The notes below the pieces were generated by a model. That model did not search any database. It was not told the origin of the DNA and was given only the letters and a program-made list of their open reading frames with translations. Positions 20,899 to 33,400 of a DNA stretch of 64,000 nucleotides are shown here, piece after piece (position 1 is the stretch's first letter; the number at the start of each line of letters is the position of its first letter). The translations under genes were made by a program, and so were the position numbers. The DNA is from Thinopyrum elongatum. Lineage: Eukaryota > Streptophyta > Magnoliopsida > Poales > Poaceae. Location: contig CM022297.1 in assembly GCA_011799875.1 (NCBI GenBank), positions 543,487,970-543,551,969 of the forward strand, given 5' to 3'.

Positions 20899-23800
20899 TG
20901 TCTATAATCAACGTAATCTCTCGAATTTCTTTCAAAAGGAAGTGCCAATGGGTTCAAAAACTTGTTCGGCGAATCATGTTCTTTACCTTTCAGGGCCAAA
21001 AAGTCCTGCTTAACACTGAATTTGTGGGTGGCGCAGGCCGGGGGTATTTTCTGGATTCGCACGCTAGCTGCGAGCATTTTGAGTACATGTGGGTCCAAGA
21101 CGGATTCCGAATGACAAAGTTATGACCGTTCTAGTGAAAACCAGTCCATTATATGGCAGTCCTTGAAAGAATTTCACTTTCCTGTGATGCTTTTCTCCGC
21201 ACCGCCCTAAAATTTTGTGTCCTCTATGCCGGAGTTATTGTTTCCACATATATATTGACCGATGCCAGGAATGCCCTTTGGTTCCTGGCTATCACACACA
21301 TAAGTTACACCATGCCACACGGCGAAAACAAGGAGTATAAGGCTTATAGACGTTGGATTTTCTTGAACTTACGGTCAAATGAGATTGCCCGGATCATAGA
21401 GCATGTGCAGAAAGAAACGTTTGTCCTTACCAGGGAGACTAATGTCTATAATCAACGTAATCTCTAAAATTTCTTTCAAAAGGAAGTGCCAATGGGTTCA
21501 GACACTTGTTCGAAAAGCAGCGGCGAATCATGTTCCTTGACTTTCTGGGCCAAAAATTCCTGCTTAACGCTGAATTTGTGGGTACTCTGAGCCTCCTGGT
21601 GGAAGCCGAGGGTATTTTCTGGATTCGCATGCTCACCGCGAGCATTTTGAGTACTTGTGGGTCCAAAACGGACTCCGAATGACAAAGTTATGACCGTTCT
21701 AGTGAAAACCGGTCCATTATATGGCAGTCCTTGAAAGAATTTCACTTTCCCGTGACGCTTTTCACTGCACCACCCAGAAATTTTGTGTCCTCGATGCTGG
21801 AGATATTGTTTCCACATATATATTGACCGATGCCAGGAATGCCCTTTGGTTTATGGCTTTCACACACATTAGTTACACCATGCCACACGGCGAAAACAAG
21901 GAGTATAAGGCTTATAGGCGCTGGATTTTCTTGAATTTACGACCAAATGAGATTGCCTGGATCATAGAGCATGTGCAGAAAGCAACGTTTGTCCTTACTG
22001 GGGAGATTAATGTCTATAATCAACGTAATCTCTTGAATTTCTTTCAAAAGGAAGTGCCAATGGGTTCAGAAACTTGTTCGAAAAGCTGTGGCGAATCATG
22101 TTCTTTGACTTTCAGTGCCAAAAAGTCCCGCTTAACACTGAATTTGTGGGTGGTGCAAGCTGGGGATATTTCTGGATTCGCACGCTAGCTGTGAGCATTT
22201 TGAGTACATGTGGGTCCAAAACAGACTCCGAATGACAAAGTTATGACCGTTCTAGTCAAAACCGGTCCATTATATGGCAGTCCTTGAAAGAATTTCACTT
22301 TCCCGTGACGCTTTTCTCCGCACCGCCCTGAAATTTTGTGTCCTCGATGCTGGAGATATTGTTTCCACATATATATTGACTGATGCTAGGAATGCCCTTT
22401 GGTTCCTGGCTGTCACACACATAAGTTACACCATGCCACACGGCGAAAACAAGGAGTATAAGGCTTATAGGCGCTGGATTTTCCTGAATTTACGTCCCAA
22501 TGGGATTGCCTGGATCATAGACATCTGCAAAAAGCAACGTTTGTCCTTACCGGGGAGACTAATGTCTATAATCAACGTAATCTCTTGAATTTCCTTCAAA
22601 AGGAAGTGCCAATGGGTTCATAAACTTGTTTGAAAAGCAGCGGCGAATCATGTTCTTTGACTTTCAGGGCCAAAAAGTCCTGCTTAAGACCGAATTTGAG
22701 GGCACTCCGATCCAGTTGGCACAAGCCGGGGGTATTTTCTAGATTTGCACACTCGCCGTGAGCGTTTTGAGTACTTGTGGGTCCAAAACAGACTCCGAAT
22801 GACAAAGTTATGACCGTTCTAGTGAAAACCGATCCATTATAAGGCAGTCCTTGAAAGAATTTCACTTTCCCGTGGCGCTTTTCACCGCACCGCCCTGAAA
22901 TTTTGTGTCCTCGATGCTGGAGATATTGTTTCCACATATATATTGACTGATGCCAGGAATGACCTTTGGTTCATGCCTGTCACACACATAAGTTACACCA
23001 TGCCACATGGCAAAAACAAGGAGTATAAGGCTTATAGGCGCTGGATATTCTTGAATTTACGGCCAAATGGGATTGCTCGGATCACAGAGCATGTCTAGAA
23101 AGCAACTTTTGTCCTTACCGGGGAGACTAATGTCAATAATCAATGTAATCTCTCAAATTTCCTTCAAAAGGAAGTGCCAATGGGTTCAGAAACTTGTTCG
23201 AAAAGCAGTGGCGAATCATGTTCTTTGACTTTCAGGGACAAAAATTCCTACTTAATGCCAGTTTGAGGGTACTCTAAGCCTCCTGGGGGAAGCCAGTTAT
23301 ATTTTCTGGATTCGCATGCTCGCTGCGAGCATTTTGAGCATTTGTGGGTCCGAAACGTACTCCGAATGACAAAGTTATGACCGTTCTAGCGAAAACCGGT
23401 CCATTATATGGCAGTCCTTGAAAGAAATTCACTTTCCCGTGACGCTTTTCTCCGCACTGCCCTGAAATTTTGAGTCCTTGATGCTGGAGATATTGTTTCC
23501 ACATATATATTGACCAATGCTAGGAATGTCCTTTAGTTCATGGCTGTCACACACATAAGTTACACCATGCCACACGGCGAAAACAAGGAGTATAAGGCTT
23601 ATAGGCGCTGGATTTTCTTGAATTTACGGCCAAATGAGATTGCCCGGATCATAGAGCATGCGCAGAAAGCAACGTTTATCCTTACCAGGGAGACTAATGT
23701 CTATAATCAACGTAATCTCTCGAATTTCTTTCACAAGGAAGTTCCAATGGGTTCAGAAACTTATTCGAAAAGCAGCGGCAAATCATGTTCTTTGACTTTC

Positions 23801-26800
23801 TGGGCCAAAAATTCCTGCTTAATGCTGAATTTGAGGGTACTCTGAGCCTCCTAGTGGAAGCCAGGGGTATTTTCTGGATTTGTATGCTCACCGCGAGCAT
23901 TTTGAGTACTTGTGGGTCCAAAACGGACTCCGAATGACAAAGTTATGACCGTTCTAGTGAAAACCGGTCCATTATATGGCAGTCCTTGAAAGAATTTCAC
24001 TTTGCCGTGACGCTTTTCACCGCACCACCCTGGAATTTTGTGTCCTCGATGCTGGAGATATTGTTTCCACATATATATTGACCGATGCCAGGAATACCCT
24101 TTGGTTTATGGCTGTCACACACATAAGTTACACCATGCCACACGGCGAAAACAAGGAGTATAAGGCTTATTGGCGTTGGATTTTCTTGAATTTACGGCCA
24201 AATGAGATTGCCCGGATCATAGAGCACGTGCAGAAAGAAACGTTTGTCCTTACCAGGGAGACTAATGTCTATAATCAACGTAATCTCTAAAATTTCTTTC
24301 AAAAGGAAGTGCCAATGGGTTCAGACACTTGTTCGAAAAGCAGCGACGAATCATGTTCTTTGACTTTCTGGGCCAAAAAGTCCTGCTTATCGCTGAATTT
24401 GAGGGTACTCTGAGCCTCCTGATGGAAGCCGAGGGTATTTTATGGATTCGCATGCTCACCGCGAGCATTTTGAGTACTTGTGGGTCCAAAACGGACTCCG
24501 AATGACAAAGTTATGACCGTTCTAGTGAAACCGGTCCATTATATGGCAGTCCTTGAAAGAATTTCACTTTCCCGTGACGCTTTTCACTGCACCACCCTGA
24601 AATTTTGTGTCCTCGATGCTGGAGATATTGTTTCCACATATATATTGACCGATGCCAGGAATGCCCTTTGGTTTATGGCTTTCACACACATTAGTTACAC
24701 CATGCCACACGGCGAAAACAAGGAGTATAAGGCTTATAGGCGCTGGATTTTCTTGACTTTACGACCAAATGAGATTGCCTGGATCATAGAGCATGTGCAG
24801 AAAGCAACGTTTGTCCTTACTGGGGAGATTAATGTCTATAATCAACGTAATCTCTTGAATTTCTTTCAAAAGGAAGTGCCAATGGGTTCAGAAACTTGTT
24901 CGAAAAGCTGTGGCGAATCATGTTCTTTGACTTTCAGGGCCAAAAAGTCCCGCTTAACACTGAATTTGAAGGTGGTGCAAGCTGGGGGTATTTTCTAGAT
25001 TCGCACGCTAGCTGTGAGCATTTTGAGTACATGTGGGTCCAAAACAGACTCCGAATGACAAAGTTATGACCGTTCTAGTGAAAACCGGTCCATTATATGG
25101 CAGTCCTTGAAAGAATTTCACTTTCCCGTGACGCTTTTCTCCGCACCGCCCTGAAATTTTGTGTCCTCGATGCTGGAGATATTTTTTCCACATATATATT
25201 GACTGATGCTAGGAATGCCCTTTGGTTCCTGGCTGTCACACACATAAGTTACACCATGCCACACGGCGAAAACAAGGAGTATAAGGCTTATAGGCGCTGG
25301 ATTTTCCTGAATTTACGTCCCAATGGGATTGCCTGGATCATAGACATCTGCAAAAAGCAACGTTTGTCCTTACCGGGGAGACTAATATCTATAATCAACG
25401 TAATCTCTTGAATTTCCTTCAAAAGGAAGTGCCAATGGGTTCATATACTTGTTTGAAAAGCAGCGGCGAATCATGTTCTTTGACTTTCAGGGCCAAAAAG
25501 TCCTGCTTAACACCGACTTTGAGGGCACTCCGATCCAGTTGGCACAAGCCGGGGGTATTTTCTAGATTTGCACACTCGCCGTGAGCATTTTGAGTACTTG
25601 TGGGTCAAAACAGACTCCGAATGACAAAGTTATGACCGTTCTAGTGAAAACCTATCCATTATAAGGCAGTCCTTGAAAGAATTTCACTTTCCCGTGGCGC
25701 TTTTCACCGCACCGCCCTGAAATTTTGTGTCCTCGATGCTGGAGATTTTGTTTCCACATATATATTGACTGATGCCAGGAATGCCCTTTGGTTCATGGCT
25801 GTCACACACATAAGTTACACCATGCCACATGGCAAAAACAAGTAGTATAAGGCTTATAGGCGCTGGATATTCTTGAATTTACGGCCAAATGGGATTGCTC
25901 GGATCACAGAGCATGTCTAGAAAGCAACTTTTGTCCTTACCGAGGAGACTAATGTCAATAATCAATGTAATATCTCAAATTTCCTTCAAAAGGAAGTGCC
26001 AATGGGTTCAGAAACTTGTTCGAAAAGCAGCGGCGAATCATGTTCTTTGACTTTCAGGGACAAAAATTCCTACTTAATGCCAGTTTTGAGGGTACTCTAA
26101 GCCTCCTGGGGGAAGCCAGTTATATTTTGTGGATTCGCATGCTCGCTGCGAGCATTTTGAGCATTTGTGGGTCCGAAACGGACTCCGAATGACAAAGTTA
26201 TGACCGTTCTAGCGAAAACCGGTCCATTATATGGCAGTCCTTGAAAGAATTTCACTTTCTCCTGACGCTTTTCTACGCACTGCCCTGAAATTTTGAGTCC
26301 TTGATGCTGGAGATATTGTTTCCATATATATATTGACCAATGCTAGGAATGTCCTTTAGTTCATGGCTGTCACACACATAAGTAACACCGTGCCACACGG
26401 CGAAAACAAGGTGTATAAGGCTTATAGGCGCTGGATTTTCTTGAATTTACGGCCAAATGAGATTGCCCGGATCATAGAGCATGCGCAGAAAGCAACGTTT
26501 ATCCTTACCAGGGAGACTAATGTCTATAATCAACGTAATCTCTCAAATTTCTTTCAAAAGGAAGTTCCAATGGGTTCAGAAACTTATTCGAAAAGTAGCG
26601 GCGAATCATGTTCTTTGACTTTCTGGGCCAAAAAGTCCTGCTTAATGCTGAATTTGAGGGTACTCTGAGTCTCCTAGTGGAAGCCAGGGGTATTTTCTGG
26701 ATTTGTATGCTCACCGCGAGCATTTTGAGTACTTGTGGGTCCAAAACGGACTCCGAATGACAAAGTTATGACCGTTCTAGTGAAAACCGGTCCATTATAT

Positions 26801-27391
26801 GGCAGTCCTTGAAAGAATTTCACTTTCCCGTGACGATTTTCACCGCACCACCCTGAAATTTTGTGTCCTCGATGCTGGAGATATTGTTTCCACATATATA
26901 TTGACCGATGCCAGGAATACCCTTTGGTTTATGGTTGTCACACACATAAGTTACACCATGCCACACGGCGAAAACAACAAGTATAAGGCTTATAGGCGCT
27001 GGATTTTCTTGAATTTACGACCAAATGAGATTGCCTGGATCATACAGCATGTGCAGAAAGCAACGTTTGTCCTTACCAGGGAGACTAATGTCTATAATCA
27101 CCGTAATCTCTCAAATTTCTTTCAAAAGGAAGTGCCAATGGGTTCAGAAACTTGTTCGAAAAGCTGCGGCGAATCATGTTCTTTGACTTTCAGGGCCAAA
27201 AAGTCCTGCTTAACACTGAATTTGAGAATGGCGCTAGCCGAGGGTTTTTTCTGGATTCGCATGCTAGCTGCGAGCATTTTGAGTACATGTGGGTCCAAAA
27301 CAGATTTCGAATGACAAAGTTATGACCGTTCTAGTGAAAACCGGTCCATTATATGGCAGTCCTTGAAAGAATTTCAATTTCCCGTGACGCT
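20899..27391. repeat. Satellite array, pentameric higher-order repeat (about 2823 bp), subfamily A
   Basis: The first 254 bp complete the monomer cut by the Helitron and lack 9 bp of the GAAAAGCAGCGG segment. Monomer starts are 21153, 21721, 22274, 22841, 23408, 23976, 24543, 25097, 25663, 26231, 26799 and 27353. Pairs 21721/24543, 22274/25097, 22841/25663, 23408/26231 and 23976/26799 match at 2822-2823 bp and share private variants such as TATAAGGCAG, GTGGCGC and GCATGCGCAGAAAGC. Each unit includes one 553-554-bp monomer with the 14-bp deletion. The 26799 monomer is a chimera: it starts like 23976 and ends like 24543. The 23408 and 23976 types resemble monomers of the 1702-bp trimer at the left edge. 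Confidence 0.9.
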
Positions 27392-27404
27392 NNNNNNNNN
27401 NNNN
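27392..27404. other. Assembly gap of 13 N inside a monomer
   Basis: The distance from the 27353 phase marker to the next one at 27705 is 352 bp instead of 568. About 216 bp of monomer are therefore missing beyond the 13 Ns, or a larger number of whole monomers plus that remainder. The gap lies at the border between the pentamer and heptamer domains. Confidence 0.95.
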
Positions 27405-30400
27405 TTGTCCTTACCGGGGAGACTAATGTCTATAATCAATGTAATCTCTCGAATTTCCTTCAAAAGGAAGTGCCAATGGGTTCAGAAACTTGTTCAAAAA
27501 GCAGCGGTGAATCATGTTCTTTAACTTTCAGGGCCAAAAAGTCCTGCTTAACACCGAATTTGATGGTACTCTGAGCCTCCTGGTGCAATCCAGGAGTATT
27601 TTCTAGATTGGGATGCTCGCCGCGAGCATTTTGACTACTTGTGGGTCCAAAACGGACTCCGAATGACAAAGTTATGACCGTTCTAGAGAAAACGGGTCCA
27701 TTATATGGCAGTCCTTGAAAAATTTAACTTTCCCGTGACGCTTTTCTCCGGACTGCCCTAAAATTTGGTGTCCTTGATGCTGGAGATATTGTTTCCACAT
27801 ATATACTGACCGATGCCAGGAATGCCCTATGGTTCATGGCTGTCACACACATAAGTTACACCATGCCACACGGCGAAAACAAGGAATATAAGTCTGATAG
27901 GCGCTGGATTTTCATGAATTTACGGCTAAATGGGATTGCCCGGATCATAGAGCATGTGCAAAAAGCAATGTTTGTCCTTATCGAGGAGGCTGATGTCTAT
28001 AATCAACATAATCTCTCAAATTTCCTTCAAAAGGAAGTGACAATGGGTCAAGAAACTTGTTCTAAGCAGCGGCGAATCATGTTCTTTGACTTTCAGGGCC
28101 AGAAAGTCCTGCTTAACGCCGAATTTGAGGGTACTTTGAGCCTCCTAGTGCAAGCCAAGAGTATTTTGTGAATTCGCACGCTCGTCGCGAGCATTTTGAG
28201 TACTTGTGGGTCCGAAACGGACTCCGAATGACAAAGTTATGACCGTTCTAGTGAAAACCGGTCCATTATATGGCAGTCCTTGAAAGAATTTCACTTTCCC
28301 GTGAAGCTTTTCTCCGCACCACCCTGAAATTTTGTGTCCTCGATGCTGCAGATATTGTTTCCACATATATACTGACCGATGCCAGGAATGCCCTTTGGTT
28401 CATGGCTGCCACACACATAAGTTACACCATGCCACACGGCGAAAACAAGGAGCATAAGGCTTATAGGCGCTGGATTTTCTTGAATTTACGGCCAAATGGG
28501 ATTGCCTGGATTGTAGAGCATGTGTAGAAAGCAACGTTTGTCCTTACCGGGGAGACTAATGTCTATAATCAATGTAATCTCTCGAACTTCCTTCAAAAGG
28601 AAGTGCCAATGGGTTCAAAAACTTGTTTGAAAAGCAGCGGCGAATCATGTTCTTTGACTTTTAGGGCCAAAAAGTCCTACTTAACACTGAATTTGATGGT
28701 TCTCCGAGCCTCCTAGTGCAAGCCGGGATTATTTTCTAGATTTGCATGCTTGCTGCGAGCATTTTGAGTACTTCTGGGTGTGAAACGGACTCCGAATGAC
28801 AAAGTTATGACCGTTCTACTGAAAACCGGTCCATTATATGGCAGTCCTTGAAAGAATTTCACTTTCCCGTGACGCTTTTCTCCGCACCACCCTGAAATTT
28901 TGTGTCCTCGATGCTAGAGATATTCTTTCCACATATATACTAACCGATGCCAGGAATGCCCTTTGGTTCATGGCTGTCACACACATAATTTACACCATGC
29001 CACACGGCGAAAACAAGGAGTATAAGGGTTATAGGCACTGGATTTTCAAGAATTTACGGCCAAATGGGATTGCCCGAATCATAGAGCATGTGCAAAAAGC
29101 AACGTTTGTCCTTACGGGGGAGACTAATGTCTATAATCAACGTAATCTCTCGAATTTCCTTCAAAAGGAAGTGACAATGGGTTCAGAAACTTGTTCTAAG
29201 CAGCGGCGAATCATGTTCTTTGACTTTCAGGGACAAAAAGTCCTGCTTAATGCTGAATTTGAGGGTACTCCAAGCATCCTGTTGCAAGCGTTGAGTCTTT
29301 TCTGGATTCGCACACTCGCTGCGAGCATTTTGAGTACTTGTGGGTCCGAAACGGACTCCGAATGACAAAGTTATGACCGTTCTAGTGAAAACCGGTCCAT
29401 TATATGGTAGTCCTTGAAAGATTTTCACTTTCCCGTGACGCTTTTGTCCGCACCACCCTGAAATTTTGTGTCCTTGATGCTAGAGATATTGTTTCCACAT
29501 ATATACTGATTGATGCCCGGAATGCCCTTTGGTTCATGGCTGTAACACACATAAGTTACACCATGCCACACGACGAAAACAAGGAGTATAAGGCTTATAG
29601 GCGCTGGATTTTCATGAATTTACGGCCAAACGGGATTGCCCGGATCATAGAGCATGTGAAAAAAGCAATGTTCGTCCTTACCAGGGAGACTAATGTCTAT
29701 AATCAATGTAATCTCTTGAATTTCCTTCAAAAGGAAGTGCCAATGGGTTCGAAAACTTGTTCGAAAAGCAGCGGCGAATCATGTGCTTTGACTTTTAGGG
29801 CCAAAAGTCCTGCTTAAAACCAAATTTGATGGTACTCTGAGCCTCCTGGCACACGCCGGGAGTATTTTCTAGATTCGCACACTCGCTGCGAGCATTTTGA
29901 GTACTTGTGGTTCCGAAACTGACTCCGAATGACAAAGTTATGACCGTTCTAGTGAAAACCGGTCCATTATATGGCAGTCCTTGAAAGAATTTCACTTTCC
30001 CGTGACGCTTTTCTCCGCACCGACCTGAAATTTTGTGTCCTCGATGCTCGAGATATTGTTTCTACATATATATTGACTGATGCCAGGAATTCCCTTTAGT
30101 TCATGGCTGTCACACACATAAGTTACACCATGCCACACGGCGAAAACCAGGAGTATAAGGCTTATAGGCGCTGGATTTTCATGAATTTACGGCCAAATGG
30201 GATTGCCCGGATCATAGAGCATGTGCAGAAAGCAATGTTTGTCCTTACCAGGGAGACTAATGTCTATAATCAATGTTATCTCTCAAATTTCCTTCAAAAG
30301 GAAGTGCCAATGGGTTCAGAAACTTGTTCAAAAAGCAGCGGCGAATTGTGTTCTTTGACTTTCAGGGCCAAAAAGTCCTGCTTAACGCCAAATTTGATGG

Positions 30401-33400
30401 TACTCCAAGCCTCCTGGTACAAGCCAGGAGTATTTTCTGGATTCGCACACTCGCCGTGAGCATTTTGACTACTTGTGGGTCCGAAATGGCCTCCGAATGA
30501 CAAACTTATGACTGTTCTAGTGAAAACTGGTCCATTGTATGACAGTCCTTGAAAGAATTTAACTTTTCCGTGACGCTTTTCTCCGCACCACCCTGAAATT
30601 TTGTGTCCTCGATGCTGGAGATATTGTTTCCACATATATACTGATCGATGCCAGGAATGCCCTTTGGTTCATGGCGGTCACACACATAAGTTACACCATG
30701 CCACACGGCGAAAACAAGGAGTATAAGGCTTATAGGCGTTGGATTTTCTAGAATTTACGGTCAAATGGGATTGCTCGGATCATAGAGCATGTGCAGAAAG
30801 CAACGTTTCTCCTTACCGGGGAGACAAATGTCTATAATCAATGTAATCTCTTGAATTTCCTTCAAAAGGAAGTGCCAATGGGTTCAAAAACTTGTTCGAA
30901 AAGCAGCGGCGAATCATGTTCTTTGACTTTCAGGGCCAAAAAGTCCTGCTTAACGCCAAATTTGATGGTACTCCAAGCCTCCTGGCACATGCTGGGAGTA
31001 TTTTCTGGATTCGCACGCTCGGCGCGAGCATTTTGAGTACTTGTGGGTCCTAAACGGACTCCAAATGACAAAGTTATGACCGTTCTAGTAAAAACCGGTC
31101 CATTATATGGCAGTCCTTGAAAGAATTTCACTTTCCCGTGACGGTTTTCTCTGCACCGCCCTGAAATTTTGTGTCCTCGATGCTGGAGATATTGTTTCCA
31201 CATATATATTGACCGATGCTAGGAATTCCCTTTGGTTCATGGCTGTCACACACATAAGTTACACCATGCCACACGGCGAAAACAAGGAGTATAAGGCTTT
31301 TAGGCGCTGGATTTTCTTGAATTTGCAGCCAAATAGGACTGCCCAGATCATAGAGCATGTGTAGAAAGCAACGTTTGTCCCTACCAGGGAGACTAATGTC
31401 TGTAATCAATGTAATCTCTCAAATTTCCTTCAAAAGGAGGTGCCAATGGGTTAAGAAACTTGTTTGAAAAGCAGCGGCGAATCATGTTCTTTGACTTTCA
31501 GGGCCAAAAAGTCCTGCTTAACGCTGAAATTGAGGGTACTCCAAGCTTCCTGGTGCAAGCGTTGAGTGTTTTATGCATTCGCACACTCGCCGCGAGCATT
31601 TTGAGTACTTGTGGGTTTGAAACGGACTCCGAATGACCAAGTTATGACCGTTCTAGTGAAAACCGGTCCATTATATGGCAGTCCTTGAAAGATTTTCACT
31701 TTCCATTGACGCTTTTCTCCGCATCACCATGAAATTTTGTATCCGTGATGCTGGAGGTATTGTTTCCACATATATACTGACTGATGCCAGGAATGCCCTT
31801 TGGTTCATGGCTGTAACACACATAAGTTACACCATGCCACACGACGAAAACAAGGAATATAAGGCTGATAGGCGCTGGATTTTCATGAATTTACGGCTAA
31901 ATGGGATTGCTCGGATCATAGAGCATGTGCAAAAAGCAACGTTTGTCCTTATCGAGGAGGCTAATGTCTATAATCAACATAATCTCTCAAATTTCCTTCA
32001 AATGGAAGTGACAATGGGTTCAGAAACTTGTTCTAAGCAGCGGCGAATCATGTTCTTTGACTTTCAGGGCCAGAAAGTCCTGCTCAACGCTGAATTTGAG
32101 GGTACTCCGCGAGCATTTTGAGTACTTGTGGGTCCGAAATGGACTCCGAATGACAAAGTTATGACCGTTCTAGTGAAAACCGGTCCATTATATGGCAGTC
32201 CTTGAAAGAATGTCACTTCCCCGTGACGCTTTTCTCCGCACCATCTTGAAATTTTTTGTCCTCGATGCTGGAGATATTGTTTCCACATATATACTGACCG
32301 ATGCCAGGAATGCCCTTTGGTTCATGGTTGTCACACACATAAGTTACTCCATGCCACACGGCAAAAACAAGGAGTATAAGGCTTATAGGCGCTGGATTTT
32401 CTTGAATTTACAGCTAAATGGGATTGCGTGGATTGTAGAGCATGTGTAGAAAGCAATATTTGTCCTTACCAGGGAGACTAATGTCTATAATAAATTTAAT
32501 CTCTCGAACTTCCTTCAAAAGGAAGTGCCAATGGGTTAAAAAACTTGTTCGAAAAGCAGCGGCGAATCATGTTCTTTGACTTTCAGGGCCAAAAAGTCCT
32601 ACTTAACACTGAATTTAATGGTACTCCGAGCCTCCTAGCGCAAGCCGGGATTATTTTCTAGATTCGCTTGCTCGCCGTGAGCATTTTGAGTACTTGTGGG
32701 TGTGGAACGGACTCCGAATGACAAAGTTATGACCGTTCTAGTGAAAACGGGTTCATTATATGGCAGCCATTGAAAGAATTTCACTTTCCCGTGACGCTTT
32801 TCTCCGCACCGCCCTGAAATTTTGTGTCCTCGATGCTAGAGATATTGTTTCCACATATATACTAACCGATGCCAGGAATGCCCTTTGGTTCATGGCTGTC
32901 ACACACATAAGTTACACCATGCCACACGGCGAAAACAAGGAGTATAAGGGTTATAGGCACTGGATTTTCATGAATTTACGGCCAAATGGGATTGCCAGAA
33001 TCATAAAGCATGTGCAAAAAGCAACGTTTGTCCTTACGGGGGAGACTAATGTCTATAATCAACATAATCTCTCGAATTTCCTTCAAAAGGAAGTGACAAT
33101 GGGTTCAGAAACTTGTTCTAAGCAGCGGCGAATCATGTTCTTTGACTTTCAGGGCCAAGAAGTCCTGCTTAACGCTGAATTTGAGGGTACTCCAAGCCTC
33201 CTAGTGCAAGCGTTGAGTGTTTTCTGGATTCACTCACTCGCCGCGAGCATTTTGAGTACTTGTGGGTCCGAAACGGACTCCGAATGGCAAAGTTATAACC
33301 ATTCTAGAGAAAACCGGTCCATTATATGGCAGTCCTCGAAATTTTTTCTCTTTCCCGTGACGCTTTTGTCCGCACTACCCTGAAATTTTCTGTCCTCGAT

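Noticed and set aside
27392..27404. The N run as a transposon insertion site or natural deletion.
   Set aside because: It is simply unknown sequence. Satellite sequence is in frame with the monomer order on both sides, so a mere assembly gap is the simplest reading.
32760..33383. The longest frame in the array, 207 codons.
   Set aside because: It is long only because the local 2-bp deletion (TTGTTCTAAGCAGC) joins two reading frames of the monomer. Equivalent monomers nearby are interrupted.
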